From assembly GCF_000003815.2 (NCBI RefSeq), contig NC_049994.1:9270079-9334078 (forward strand): a DNA stretch of 64,000 nt, read 5' to 3'. Source of the stretch: Branchiostoma floridae. Taxonomy: Eukaryota; Chordata; Leptocardii; Amphioxiformes; Branchiostomatidae. Positions 11,951-24,659 of this stretch are shown one piece after another. How positions within the stretch are numbered: the first letter of the stretch is position 1; the number at the start of each line of letters is the position of its first letter. Below the pieces are notes generated by a model, which was not told the DNA's origin, searched no databases, and saw only the letters and a program-made list of their open reading frames with translations. Position numbers and translations under genes: made by a program.

Positions 11951-12064
11951 TCTTGAACCCCTCAAACACATTCAGGTCCTTCCCCGGCCGCTAGCTAACC
12001 AAGGTTTTGGTAGGTTACTGGAGTAGACAGACCAGTTTTAGATCAAGCCTCTCTTTCCGTAGTG

Positions 12065-12300
12065 AAGAGAAGGAAACTTAAGTAGTATGGGCACATAATG
12101 AGGTCAAATGGACTGTCCAAAGTCATCATTGGAGGAACTGTGAATGGAGCAAGGAAAAAAGAAAGGCAGAAGAAAAGTTGGGCCGACAACATCAAGAAAT
12201 GGACGGGGAAAAGTTTGGCAGCTCCCCCTGAAACAAGACCGAATAGAATGGAGAAAACAGATTCACAGCGCCACCATGCAGTGACCTTGTAAGTGCCTGG
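12065..12300 (+). pseudogene. LINE reverse-transcriptase C-terminal tail fragment
   Basis: A short frame ending at 12292 reads LSKVIIGGTVNGARKKERQK then KSWADNIKKWTGKSLAAP. This is the tail usually found after the RT domain of non-LTR retrotransposons (a basic GRR-like stretch followed by W-DNI-W). There is no RT core upstream, so it is a truncated copy. Confidence 0.72.
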
Positions 12301-12878
12301 TCAGTGGAAGGACTACTAGAATCGTGATTTAATCAGACTAGACGGACGACAACACAAGAAACGCGCTTTATGGCCTCTGTCGCTTTGTAATATACATGTA
12401 CAAGCGCTGTCAGCGCTGACATCCATTACAAACATGCGACAAGCACAAGAAGTCAAGTATTCTAAATTTAGTATAGCTATGTCCGCTCGTCCGATCACTC
12501 CGCAGCGAATAGCAGCTAGAATACGATGAATACTTGTACTTCAAGCTCATTATATATGCCCTGGTTTCCTTACATTTGGTACACAGACACATAAACATTA
12601 GATCTGGTGCAGCCTGAAATGGTGGTGTGAAAACTAGCTTTTGAATTAGGTTGCCGGTGGGCAACCTATCCTAAAAAGTACGACTGAGTTTGAAATCAGT
12701 AGTCAGTAATATGCGACACAATGTTGGAAACAAATGGGCAAACGGCATCAAGTCTCCCAAGGTATATTTGATTATAAGAATTGCCGGTAATTATTTTGCT
12801 ATTAGATATTAACTGAGCTGTCAAAACATTTAAAAAGTGTGTGTGTGTGGGGGGGGGGGGGGGGAGGTGGAGGCTAGT

Positions 12879-12978
12879 NNNNNNNNNNNNNNNNNNNNNN
12901 NNNNNNNNNNNNNNNNNNNNNNNNNNNNNNNNNNNNNNNNNNNNNNNNNNNNNNNNNNNNNNNNNNNNNNNNNNNNNN
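12879..12978. other. Assembly gap, 100 N
   Basis: Exactly 100 N, the usual placeholder for a gap of unknown size. It is preceded by a GT run and a run of about 15 G, a likely cause of the sequencing failure. Frames crossing it carry no information. 12979-14280 holds no recognisable gene. Confidence 0.97.
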
Positions 12979-14348
12979 CAAGCAGGTTGTGATATAGCCT
13001 TGGTTTACACAATCTCTCGCTAGCTGGGGTTAATGACCCCTCCCGGAAGGCGGAGGTAACTGTAAGGCTGGCCGCTAGGAGCGCGATTTTAGTCAGGCTA
13101 GCTGTGATAGAACCAACCGTTGACAGCCTATCTATGGCAATCTATGACAGCCGAACTGTGTACAACACATGCACGACTAAAGGACACTATCAGTTCTCGA
13201 TCGCACGACGACCAAGGCAGAGCCACCACAGTACAATGAACCTTCACACCTCAAACGGTCACAAATATGAACGAAATTAGAGATAAAAATATAAGATTTT
13301 CTGACATCTTTTTCTCAAGCATGTTTTGAATTCATGATGACAGGCCTATGTGTACAGCTTTTTCGAAATGTATCTCATTTCTTTGGCAAAACCAGTAACT
13401 TTTTAGCGGCCTAACTGATTTTGGTATTTAGCGGTTTAGCAGTAAATATTTGGGTATAAGAAAAGTCCTTCATACTCATTGGGGTTAGATATAAACAATG
13501 CTATAATAACACCGTCGTTGAATGACGTTTCAGTGGCGGTATTAGCTCCAGTGAAACAGTGTCATATCAGTATCCCCGGTCTGCCAGTTGTCCTTGAGTC
13601 ACCATTTTCTGGGTGGGATGCTATAAGTAGTCCAACCTGTTGTTCCAGTGTAGGGCGATATAAATGCTTAGGAGCGAATATGGTTTTAAAGGTTGTTGAA
13701 AGAGATAAACGTCATAAATATCATGCACAACATAAAAATAGAAATCATTCGGACATCACATTTGGCAACATATAACAGGTTAACTCAAAGCGGTGTAAGG
13801 TAATGTTACAGAGCCATTGCATTTGTTCAGATATTCCATGTCCCAAACCCCCACAGTTGCAATGGTTCACTCTTGACCCTTGCACTCTAGACTAGGGTAG
13901 ACCAAGGCTTGGGTAGACAGATACCACCGAGTATTGGGTGAGTGTTGATTTTTGACAATGAAGGAAGCGAAACCTTTATGGGATTACTACGCTATTAGCC
14001 TATTTTGGAATTTGTTCCTGGAATCTCCAATGACAGACTGATTAGTTTAGTCAGAGTTTTACGTTGATTGATGCGGATACACTATATACTATACACCTAT
14101 ATAGCTAGCTTCATTTTGTCGTGTGATCGTGCACTTACATGTGCATATACATGTTGGATAGGAATACTGGAGGTTAACATACATTTGTGTAACTTCCAAG
14201 GTCTCCAAGTAAGGAACTGTAAACATTGGTCTGCTTCTTAAACCAAGGAGGGTACCATACTTTCTTTCTAAGACAACGCACCACTTGTCTGCTATCTCAT
14301 GTCTTCATGTAATTACATTTCTAGGTCGAAGAACATCTATTCTTCAAC

Positions 14349-15347
14349 ATGTTTCAAGGGCTACAATCGAAAGATTCGGATGCCGCAGAATCAGAGCTCG
14401 GCGGCAGCCCTGGTACTTTCCGTGTCCGCCAAGTGGCGTCTCTATCGGAAGTGTCCCTGATACTGGAGTGGGCAGCGGCCGAAGGATGGAACCCGGGCGT
14501 TCACGACGCAGAAAGTTTCTACCTTCAGGATGCTACTGGCTTCTACTTGGCGGAATTAGATGGCGTGCCAATAGGAGGATTCTCGATGGTTAAATACGGG
14601 GAAAACTTCGCCTTTGGGGGATTTTTGATCATCAAGCCTGCATTCCGTGGTAAGGGATATGCACTGAGACTATACAAGGCAGTGATGGAAGCATCAGATA
14701 TGTCTGACAGAACAATCGGATTATACGGTATGGTACATTTGCAAGATACTTACAGCAGGATCGGGGGAGCCCAGTTTGCATGGAAGCAGAGCCGATTTCG
14801 AGGGGTTGGCACAGACGACGCCAAAGGCGTCAAACAAGTCGACAGTCCAGTGGCTATTGTTTCTGTTAAAGAGGTGGACTTTGAGCATCTCTGCGTGTTT
14901 GATGCGTCGGTGTTTGGCACAGCGCGACCAACTTTTCTGAAGAGTTGGATCTCGCAGCCTGGCATGGTCGCCCTCGTTGCTGTAGTGACAACCACAGCGT
15001 GTGGCGAAGACGAAGATGCGCGCAGCAAGGAGACCACGATTGTCGGCTGCGGATGTATTCGTCTTAGCGTCGAGAGCTACAAGGATGCCAACTTTTCCCG
15101 TAGAATCGGCCCCATTTTTGCTGAGTCTGCAGCGGTTGGCTCGCAGCTATTTGCCGCTCTGACAGCCACTGTACCGTTGGGAATTCCTTACTACATCGAC
15201 GTTCCACACACAAACGAAAGCGCCATGGAGATTGCCAGGGAAGCCAGCCTACAGTCGGTATACCAGACGGCACGTATGTTTATTAACGGCGATAGGGGAG
15301 TTAAATGCAGCATGATATACGGGATCACTTCTTTGGAACTTGGTTAA
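14349..15347 (+). CDS. GNAT-family N-acetyltransferase, two-domain (YitH-like)
   Basis: A single uninterrupted 332-residue frame. The N-terminal half is a GNAT fold: FRVRQVASLSEVSLILEWAA at about residues 24-43, and motif A FRGKGYALRLYKAV with R100-G-K-G-Y-A matching the (R/Q)xxGx(G/A) acetyl-CoA loop. The second half (about 180-332, with SAMEIAREASLQSVYQTARM) fits the C-terminal acetyltransferase-like domain of YitH-type proteins. The substrate cannot be read from sequence. There is no signal peptide, so it is probably cytosolic. The ATG at 14349 is the first in frame; a possible acceptor (acatttctag, ending at 14323) suggests a 5' UTR intron. The 3' end and 3' UTR are duplicated at 42822-43146. 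Confidence 0.85.
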   Translation: MFQGLQSKDSDAAESELGGSPGTFRVRQVASLSEVSLILEWAAAEGWNPGVHDAESFYLQDATGFYLAELDGVPIGGFSMVKYGENFAFGGFLIIKPAFRGKGYALRLYKAVMEASDMSDRTIGLYGMVHLQDTYSRIGGAQFAWKQSRFRGVGTDDAKGVKQVDSPVAIVSVKEVDFEHLCVFDASVFGTARPTFLKSWISQPGMVALVAVVTTTACGEDEDARSKETTIVGCGCIRLSVESYKDANFSRRIGPIFAESAAVGSQLFAALTATVPLGIPYYIDVPHTNESAMEIAREASLQSVYQTARMFINGDRGVKCSMIYGITSLELG

Positions 15348-15429
15348 CACTGAAATAATCAGAGATATTCAGCAAGTCTATACCCTACCATGTCCCTTCT
15401 CGTACATATACTATAGAAAGCATATAGAG

Positions 15430-15952
15430 GAGACAAGCCTGAACTCAGCCACTATTACAAATTTGCGGAAATAGCACATGGTAAAACGTTAGTTCAAGCT
15501 CAGTCCGATAAGTTTCATGATGCCTACAATCCAGAACAGCAACAAAACAACGGCGACTATGGGAGAGACGTCTGCAAGAACACGACCTCTTCACCCCATG
15601 TGGTGGCCAAGTCTGTTGTCCATTGAAATATGAGTTCGCCGGTGCTCCCATACCTTTCTTTGAAAACGCAGTGTGGCCCACTCTCCCCAACCCAAGCTCA
15701 TCCAAGTACCCACCCGGCTCGAGGGCGCGCAAGATGTCTGACCGCTTCAACGAGAAGTATACCAGTATGATCAGGTGTCTACACGATATGTTCAATGGAC
15801 ACCCGGACAACATGAAGAAGTGCTACGGCCTAATGTCATCCCTGACCGTGGATGCCAAGAAAATGGTCCAAACACCGATCGACCCAGACGGCGACCCCAA
15901 CATAGGGCAGAATGTGGCTCCTACATTCGAGTGGTATCCGCCTGTCAACTAA
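15430..15952 (+). pseudogene. 3' fragment of a ferritin-like (VioB-type) gene, frameshifted
   Basis: The segment PELSHYYKFAEIAHGK in one frame matches the paralogues' SHYFKFAEIVNGK. In another frame LFTPCGGQVCCPLKYEFAG and PFFENAVWPTLPNPSSSKYP continue to FEWYPPVN and a TAA stop at 15950-15952, matching the last third of the intact genes at 18 and 30 kb. A frameshift lies at about 15545-15580. The N-terminal ferritin helices are absent. Protein divergence from the intact pair is far larger than between the two intact genes, so it is an old copy. It begins right where the acetyltransferase 3' UTR block ends. Confidence 0.85.
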
Positions 15953-17800
15953 TCTAATCCGGACACACGTACATACAACGCAGGGAGAGTAGACGATTAG
16001 AAAGATAACGTTAGCTCTTTCATTAACAAAATTACTACAGCAGCACCTCTGACAGAGGACATCACAAATAGCAATTGGATCCCATGTAAAGGCATAGCAT
16101 ATTCTGTACGTAGCATGATGAAGGAAACTACAGATGCCAAGATTGTAGATTTTGTAGAAAGTAGTCGGACACAATCTCTATCTATTTCGATTATCTCACT
16201 CAAGTCAAGTGAATAAAAGACGTTATGAAGTAGACAGACGTATCCATCTTCTACAGAATACACATTTCGATTGCTGAGAATAGCTTAGAGTTGAAAATTT
16301 CCAGATAACGGTTGCAGTTAAATAGGAAATGAACGGTAGTAGAGCACTAGAGAGAAAGTAAAACAGAAGACCCACCGCATGGCTTCATAACTAAATCCAC
16401 ATCGTGAACACTGTATACTAACAAGTAATTATAGCAGGACAAGAGAGACAAAAAATAAAGATACAAAGAAGAAGTTGCAAAGATGATCTGTAACAGCAAC
16501 ATATAACTGGGGAAAATGATGCGTTGATCATTTGTCAAATTAGTATCGCTTGAGAAATTGCAATAAACGTGGTGGTATTATGGTCAGGTAATTATGGTAA
16601 TGGCTGTTTCCCAACGGGCACGCACATAAATCAGTTAGACAGTAGAGTTACACCCAAACAAGCTGTTTCTTGAGGTACAACAGAAAAACTCGTTGAGAAC
16701 TGGATTATCACATTCGACAAAGTACGTTTTTCAAGTCGGTAGAACTCATGAAAAAATGTTGTATGGCACCGTGTCCCAGTGTGTAGTGCTGACTGTTACT
16801 TAAAACAGCTCCCATGGGCTTACTTGTCAACTATTGACTTGCCTTGACCCCGCTTTGTCATACAATTGGCAATAACAAATCACCTTATGGTTTATGATTT
16901 GAAAGTGAACAGCGGTAGACTTTATGGTAAATATATATATAGCCTCCCTTGCAAAACTTGAGGATAAATGGAGCAGAAAAGAACATGGAAAGTCCTCGGG
17001 TTAACAATGATTGGATACTTAATCATTTTCTTTTCAAATAAATCTGAGGGTAGATAAAATATTATATCTCTACCAATGCCAGATCTTTCTGGTCATTCTC
17101 GGGTCTGATGGTAGAACGTTACCTCTTGAGAGCAGAAAATTGATAACATTTTCCGTTGTTGATGCGATCGTAGGAGAACTAATTGAAGTTCGTACATTTT
17201 ACATGCAAACAACGTGTTAAAGAAACAGCAGAGAGCTGAACTAAGTAGGTGTCTGAATGCTCGTATCTTTCGCACAAGAAAGATCGCTATGGAGAAGGTG
17301 ATGGTGAACGATTGACCCTTGTATCGGCCCAAGGCGTTTTCAGCGGTTGAACTGCCTACTTGTGTCATAGCAGTGAGCTGGGGCGCAACAGTCTGGACAG
17401 GTGGGTGTTGTTTTCTCACTGCTAGCATTGCGCTCACTGTCCACTAAAATTCTTTATCCGTAACTCGTGTATAGGTTCTGAACATGAAACGGTTTCTTCG
17501 AATGTGTAAGTTTGCGGGTAGATTGTATTTTTCGCGAGATGGAGAAAATGGTGATACATTGCATTCACTTGGTCAAGATAGGAATGTAATTCAGTATTAG
17601 AGGAATAAGGAATACACACTTTTAACCCTATATTGGGTCATCTCTGGCACGTACTGGATAATTACTCGCCATTATTCAAGCGCCTAAATGGACATGTATG
17701 AGCCCAGTTTGCATGCTCATTAACAGTACACAACGCTTACAAAGTAGGAACGAATTATCTTTTTTAACTACTTATAACGTTAAATGTATACTCTGTCAGG
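15953..17800. other. Intergenic, no gene recognised
   Basis: AT-rich sequence with only short frames and none with family motifs. Two notes: a short ATATAT run at about 16931-16941, and a segment at about 17327-17350 (ggcccaaggcgttttcagcg) resembling one at 38603-38625 upstream of the tyrosinase gene. Confidence 0.6.
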
Positions 17801-17827
17801 TTACAAAAACTGGGAACAGAGACTCTC

Positions 17828-17836
17828 AATAAAAAG
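17828..17836 (+). promoter_or_regulatory. TATA-like element of ferritin-like gene 1
   Basis: AATAAAAAG lies 106 bases before the start codon, inside a segment (ctgggaacagagactctcaa and cgagtggccccatagcc) closely resembling the equivalent position upstream of paralogue 2 (28349-28357, 96 bases before its ATG). Conservation between paralogues supports a core-promoter role. Confidence 0.55.
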
Positions 17837-17933
17837 TGGCCGATCAACCACTCGAGTGGCCCCATAGCCTTTGGCATAATAGTTCACTTGAATGTTTCAT
17901 ATGTAATCGGTATCTTTTCCGTCGCCAGGAGCC

Positions 17934-20008
17934 ATGGCGATCTTCACAGCCATCCTGGTACTTGCGTGTCTTTTCTCTGGATGGCCTGATGTCACCGCTC
18001 AAGGTAAGGAAGATTTACAAAGCCCAGTCTATATAGAGTTGTATTTTTTTCATGTAATGTGTATACTACATGTATTATATGTAGCTGGAATTGAAGCAAA
18101 ATCTGTTCCTTGGAACCTGTGACGAAACATATATGTTATGCATCGCTTTCCTACGCCACGTTTGTCTCCGTGTACGGATCTTCTGTCCGTATGTCTGTAT
18201 GTATGCATTCTTTTGTGTTCAACTCATAGTTACTTGTATATACTGTTGGTAGTGTGGCAGGAAATGAGTGGAAAGATTACTCTCCAATCAGAGGTTAGGC
18301 TCTGGCTGCTTTTTTTAACGTTTTTTAATCGTTTTTATCGGGAGTATGGAAAGATGGCGTCAGGGCAAATCAGACTTGGATTGGTAGGAAGCTGACTTCA
18401 GAGGTGTTAGAACTAGTCAATTGTCAGACATGACAGACATTCTAGGTCAGTGGAAGAGGGTACTAATTAACGGGAGGATATTTTTCGTCTGTATTTTTGT
18501 CTGCGCTTTCGCAATTACATATTTTCCATATGCTAGTCATGTTCACCGCAGAGTGACAGGAAATGATTAATGGATACATGCAATGTAAACCAACCCTTAT
18601 ATGTACAATTGACGGACTTATATCAAACATGACATACGAGACACTTTACGGCGGCGTGAGATCCTCGAACTCTTGTTTCATTGTATGTGTTACAGGAGCC
18701 GACAATATAGACATAGCAGCGCTGAGGAAAACCCTCCAAAGTGCCATAGAGCTGGAGTGGGCCACCATCCCTCCGTATCTGAACGCTGCCCTCAGCATCA
18801 AGAATGGTACAAACAAGCCGGTGAATGGTATACTGTGGAGCATCTTGTACAACGAGATGGATCACATGGCGCTGGCGTCCAACATGCTGAACGCCATAGG
18901 CGGGGCGCCCGTGCTGAACGACCCAGCCAGAACACCGCGGTACCCGGGCCCCCTCCCCGCTGGCTGCCTCCCCGACCTCAACGTGACGCTGGAGAAGATG
19001 ACGAGGGCTCACACGGAAAGGGTGTTCATGGGAATCGAAACGCCCGAATGCGAAGACTCCGTCACAAAATACCACGATCTCATTTCAAAAGCAGCATCCC
19101 CAGAAGCGTCCAACAAAACGTCTCAAAGCGTGGAAGACGCCTTTCCTGGACTCTTGGCTAAATGTAACGAAAGGGGGTTCAGTCCAGCTACCATAGGGGC
19201 GATCTATATCCACAAGATTCTGTGTCCTATGCTGAAGCTGGAGATGCAAGCACAAGGAAGCCCCGAAGGGACTATATTCACAGGAGATCCCGGGCGTCAA
19301 GTCTCGATTCCCTTCAAAGTCAGCAACCTTACCACAGCTATCAGAGCTATTGCCTTCATCACTTCCCAAGGAGAGGGCGGAGATGCTTGCAACCCTTATG
19401 TTGATGACCAATTTACTGACAACAATAAGAAGAAGGTTCCGTCTCACTACTTCAAGTTTGCCGAGATCGTCAACGGCAAGGAGGTGGAGTATGGAGGTAA
19501 CTCTTGCCCGGCGAGACAGCCGTGGTGCCGCGATTACTTTGCCCCTTGCAATGGTATCAACTGTGAGAACGCCATTACCTTCAACGGAACAGAAGTACCC
19601 TTCGATGAGAACGAGGTGTGGCCAATCATCTCCAACCCCAGCACCGATCTCTACCCTCCTGGATCCATGGCAAGGAATCTGTCAGATGCTTTCAATGCAG
19701 AGTACGTGTCGCTCATGCAGTGCCTACATGATGCTGTGAACGGACAACCAGACAAGATGTTTGGAGAGTGTATCCCCGACATGAAAGGTCTCAGAAGCAT
19801 AGGCAATCAACTCGTGCAGACGCCCATCAATCCAGGAGGTGATCCTGCCGTCGGTCCCAACGCCTCTCCCACCTACGAGGTACAAGGGTCGCTACTGAAC
19901 GGGAAAGCGGATTCAGCGTCAGCTCGGAGTTATCCACAGAAGCTTTTTTCTCTTTTTTTGTCATGCTCTTTTATTTTTCGGGCCATGACTACTTTAGTAG
20001 CCTGCTAA
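17934..20008 (+). CDS. Secreted ferritin-like (VioB/iminophenyl-pyruvate dimer synthase-like) protein 1
   Basis: Two exons: 17934-18003 and 18696-20008, phase 1 junction, 460 residues. Exon 1 is almost exactly a signal peptide (residues 1-23, MAIFTAILVLACLFSGWPDV then TAQ). Exon 2 opens with a ferritin-like helix pair: LQSAIELEWATIPPYLNAAL with E42/E44, and ILYNEMDHMALASNML with E77xxH80, the di-iron ligand pattern of the bacterial VioB-type ferritin-like domain. The tail ENEVWPIISNPSTDLYPPGS to ASPTYEV is also typical of that family. The true reaction in animals is unknown; VioB couples two indole-3-pyruvate imines in bacterial violacein synthesis. The last 35 residues end hydrophobic (KLFSLFLSCSFIFRAMTTLV), unlike paralogue 2, and could be a GPI signal. 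Stop at 20006-20008. Confidence 0.88.
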
Positions 20009-20414
20009 GTACCTATGGCTTCCCTCGGGGCACCCGTGGGTGTTTTTGTCCGGTATTTTATTTTCCACCAAAAAAATTCATGACTCGCTATGTACAATAA
20101 GCTTAATATCACATAGTACCGGTACATTACACCTAGCCGCATATCTACCACAGGTTAGCGATTTCCATTGCTATAGTTTTGAATGCTTGCTCCCTTGAAT
20201 GCAAAAGTCTTCTTTCCTGTTTTTCTTTTCTTCATTCCTTCTAATGCTAAGATCGGGAAGCGTGATGCAGACACCTTTTTTGCGGCAACTTTTTGCATTG
20301 GTGTGAAATATAGCATAAAGAGCATAAGGTAATAGAAAGATAGTAGAAAATCATAGGATTGTATAAGGCATTTGTCCATGTAAGGTTAGCTTTGTACCAT
20401 GTTATCGCTTATAG

Positions 20415-21655
20415 GCTGGTGAAAAAAAGGACCACGTGTTTAGTGATAAAATAGAAGCAACAAGCAAGTAACATCTTTTTAAGATTTTGTAGAGTATGTA
20501 AAGAGATTGTAAAGGAGATGAAATTCATCAATGATAAGGACAAAACAAGTTGTATGCATCATTATCATATCCAATGATACATTTGTAAGTGCTGTACTAT
20601 TTCATAATTCCATCAATGGATAGTAAAGACAGCAAGAAAGATTTGACACCAACAAATCAAAATTATTTTACCTGTTAATTGCAAAGTTGACATTCAGAAT
20701 AGACGCTTTGCACAATTTGCTTTTTGCCATTACTATTGTGAAAATGATACTGTGTCATACAAAACCTGTCCCAACAGGAAATATATTTGTAGACTCATCC
20801 AACGAACAAAACATGTCTGGTCTATTTGTGTGGTTGGTGATGAGTGATGTCCACTTTTATTTAGCCTACTACTTCCTTCATCCATTGACACATAAAATCT
20901 ACTATATACAACTACCATAGACATATGATAACCATAAAATAGGTTCTAAATTTTATTAATTATTATATGTGTATTTTTACGGGTGCAGACCATAATTTGG
21001 CATAAATGACAGATGGAGTGAAAAAATATGGTAATTAGCACTTTATATCAATGAAAAGATTGGCATTACCTTTTTCCAATAAATTCCGGAAGGCTATTAA
21101 CGTTATATTCTAATGTTGTAAGGAATCTTGCACAGAAATGAACTAAAGAACTTACCAACAAAACTTCATTTATTCAATCAATTATTCAACTTATTAGAAT
21201 ACCGACAATTACAAAGTGACCAGAGGCATATTATAATATAATTATCAGCATGAACCAGTGGCGGCAGCACAAAAATCAAGCTGAAACCCTTTTGTATTTT
21301 TTCAATGATGGAATTTCATTAAATCTAGCTAGTCTACCAGCAAAATTTATCCAGGAAAATTAATGAAGGAACTGGTGTTTCAGAGAGTCCTAAACTATGT
21401 TGTAAAAGTAAAAAAAAAATGTTCATGGCTTTATAGCGCAGGAACGCAATTTGTTCATGGTTAGTTGAAAGCTAATGATGGAAATGTTTGTATATATGGT
21501 TGTTAGGAGCGCAGGGTGACAGGGTGTTGGTGTATTTATAGACCTTTTTTTCGAAAAAAGCTTTAAATATTCACGATGATTCAATATCTCTTTTGATGTC
21601 TAATTATGAGTTGGGAGATGCAGACAAAAGGCTGTTGATATACTTTTGTTATAAG
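20415..21655. repeat. Segmental duplication, copy A (partner 35410-36968)
   Basis: From tgaaaaaaaggaccac through aaggctgttgatatactttt the sequence matches 35410-36968 at high identity in the same orientation. Shared landmarks include gttgtatgcatcattatcat, ccataaaataggttctaaat, tatgtgtatttttacgggtg and tttatagcgcaggaacgcaa. About 200 bases at 20650-20850 are specific to this copy. The copy lacks the 465-bp MITE found at 36306-36770 and shows the intact target. No coding frame is conserved between the copies. Confidence 0.88.
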
Positions 21656-22084
21656 AGTTCAGCGACCTCATACTTTCACCAAATGATATTAATCTTTACA
21701 GTGCCATGCCTGTATACTTATTCCCCTATCTTGGCAGATGTGATCATACTTTTCATTGGCCACGATTCTTTTTTTATCTCATTCTGATTGGCTAGAGTCC
21801 TGTGTGTCTGTCCTTCTTATTGGTTCAAAATTTCAAAAGTTATTAATGCACATGTGTGTTAATGAAACTATTAATGCACGGCTGTTAATGATTTTCCATC
21901 TGTTACGGCGTCATAACCAACATGGAATGGGGCCTTCTGGTTGGTCTACGTCCCCTGGCTATATGATAATGCTAGTTACCGACTCATCAGTGATATTGTT
22001 ACGGAATGTCGACGGTAGTTCGCACTCGTTAATGGTTAGATATCAAAATACTTAAATATCGAAATGTCAATATTATTATCCATT

Positions 22085-24645
22085 TTACTCTGTCTATATT
22101 ACGTGTTCGTATGCTGGCTTCAAAAGCTTAAAAAAATTCATCCCCACCCAAATACTTATAATTAGTATTCTAATCCACCCAAACATTGCATGTGTTCTTT
22201 TTCACCCGTGATTATATGTAATGCTACCTGATTCATAGAAACATATCTTCACGATACCGTACCATTCAAGCTGTTAGGGGATTTTTAGACTACAACAAAT
22301 ATCATAGAAGTACATGTATTGGTAAGTTATATATATAACTTTTATAAGAATTTCTAAGGATTCTGAGTCATTTCTTCTGCATTCTCCCTACGCATCTGTG
22401 TCTTTTCCTTCCCAAGTGAGCTTGAAATAAGTCAAATAAACAAAGCAACACACGGTTAATAAAGGATAGACAGTGTGGTAGACAAGAATGTTTTATGGTT
22501 CTAATGATGACTTTTTACTGTAGATTCCTTTATTTTGGCGGTAGAAGGCGTCTTTTGTAGTGTTAACGCTAACAGTTGAAACTATAGTACAATCGAAATA
22601 AATAACACACACTGGCGGCGCCATTACATCTCAGTATTAAAGAGGTCACCGCGAAAATAAAACCACCGCGAATATGTCAAGGTATACAGTATTGTCTTGT
22701 CTCCATTCTTGTCTTGTCTTTAATGTTGCGGAAGAGCTACAGTAGGCCCGTCGTCACCTTTGACCTGTGATGCAAATCAATCATTCAATATATGTACTAT
22801 CTATGCAAACTTTCCGCCATCTTCGATTTGAAGGTCACCATTGACAATAGTGACATGGCACGCAAGAATGCGTCCATTGAAGGACGCCGATTAGCAAAAA
22901 GTAAAACGTAAGATATATATCATTATGAACATCTTTGCCTTAGCTAACTGCATGCCTAAAATGATGGCAATCCTGATGACACTGAAAGCTATCTGCCACT
23001 ATAATGTCAAGACCATAGCATGTCCGGGACAAGAGATACATTGAAAAACTGCAAGGATAGAATATTCTCATTAACTATGCAGATGTGCTCCTATTTTGCA
23101 TAATTAGTATTTTATCTTGTACAACATTATCTAAGGTACCTACATACCAAAAATCATGAAAATCTGTTGTTCCTTTCTTGAGTTGTCCCCTTAAGAAGTT
23201 TTTGACAAAAATGCCCCTGCTATCCCCAAACTAGCCGCTTGGGGGCCCAGACTTATGTCACTTCTTTCTGAACACAAGAGCTTTCTAAACCCCCAAAATC
23301 GTGACCATAGCTTGTTCAGAACGCGAGATAGCAAAACCGGAAGTTACGCTGCAGTACCAAGGAGAGCCGCTAGGGGGCCCAAAATCTAATCATTTCTAGC
23401 TTTCATCACACCCCACCAACATACCAAGTATGAAACCAATCCACCCAGCCGTTCTTGAGTTATCTTGTTGACACACAGAAAAACAGACACACAAACGCTA
23501 CTGGAAATATAACCTCCATGACATTTCATGGAGGTAAAAAGTAACATAAGTGAACGATTTCCCTGCTGTCGCATTTATCACATAGCAAAGGTCATTACGA
23601 GTCATATGTGTCAGTTTAGACAGATAATTGTTTTCTCACTGCTCGCTTCTAACTATCGAGGGCGCTGATCATGACCATCGTCTGTACAGGATGGCAGTCG
23701 ACTTTATATTCGAACCAACCCATCTGTGATATAGTCACGCACAGGCTGATAGCTGTTCTCACTCGTTGAACAGGTTCGTTGCACGAGCACCGATGGTAGC
23801 ATAGCTAAATAAATTTCTTGTTTGGTGTTCTTCAACACCACATTTGCGAAAAAAGTATATTAGAATCAGATAGACTTATCAGCTACATTTGCATCTTTTC
23901 TATAACGTGTTGTAGAGTTTATAATGTAGGAAACAAGTATTGGGATTATTTTGAAACTTAATAACAGAAGGCCATATGAAAACAGAGAGAACATTGCTGA
24001 CATCCTTCTTAAGAGCCCAAGTATGTACATTTTTGATTGCCCTAACACCGGATTTTAACAAAGGACCCTGGTTTGACATTAAGCCAGTACCGGTGCTGAA
24101 GACGTAACCTAAAGCATGGGGCACCTTCTTCAATATCGACATTGGGTTTCAGGAAGACTTTGCATTATTGACAGAATCTTAAGTTTCTTTTATTGCCGGT
24201 ACAAAGTGACGAGGAACAACTTTTGTAGTTAAAAACGTAACGTTCGCTCTGACGTGTACCCAGTCAGTTTGCGTGAGGCGGCTCTGTGGAACAGGTAAGT
24301 GGTGTGTTTTCTTGACGCTGGATTTTCAGTTTCAGCAGTTCAACGATGTTTACATGTCGGGGCGTTGCAGTTATGTTCACGTCAATACTAAATCTTAGTT
24401 TTTTTACCTTATTTGGGACACCAAATGCTTTAACTATCTGTCGGTAATACGTATACGGCCTCAAGGCGTGTTCTATACTTGTTGTTCCACTGAAAACTTT
24501 GTCCGCACGTACGCGCGATTGAGAACTAGAAGAGAAAAATTGAAGAACAGAACAAGATTGAACTCTCAGCTCAAACAATCTCCGATTTGTTAAGAAACAG
24601 CATACTACGTCAGTGGAGATAGATCCCCAATTCAGTCAAATGTGG
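22085..24645. repeat. Tandem duplication, unit 1 of 3
   Basis: Related to 24660-26440 and, in part, 26745-27400. Shared landmarks: the tgctggcttcaaaagctt start, agattcctttattttggcgg, aacacacactggcggcgcca, tgcaaatcaatcattcaata, gccatcttcgatttgaaggt, tcgttgaacaggttcgttgc, gaggcggctctgtggaacag followed by gtaagt, and tgggacaccaaatgctttaa. It carries an insertion of the hairpin-ended repeat (about 23090-23535). No protein-coding frame survives comparison of the units. Confidence 0.82.
23090..23535 (-). mobile_element. Hairpin-ended repeat element, copy in tandem unit 1
   Basis: The right end is the palindrome acctccatg-acattt-catggaggt (23512-23535). Inward are acagacacacaaacgc and family segments such as ggagagccgctagggggccc, ccacccagccgttcttgagt and tagccgcttgggggcccaga. 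The same segments, in the same order, occur at 47400-48171 and, inverted, at 29290-29830 and 37190-37480. There is no transposase frame. Confidence 0.68.
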
Positions 24646-24659
24646 CTCGGTCACTCTCC

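Noticed and set aside
12830-13023. Frames spanning the N run at 12879-12978
   Set aside because: Most of the codons are N; nothing can be inferred.
14750-15273. Antisense frames across the acetyltransferase gene
   Set aside because: They are shadows of the real plus-strand frame and have no family motifs.
17093-17437. 114-codon minus-strand frame
   Set aside because: No signal peptide, domain motif or splice context; composition looks random.
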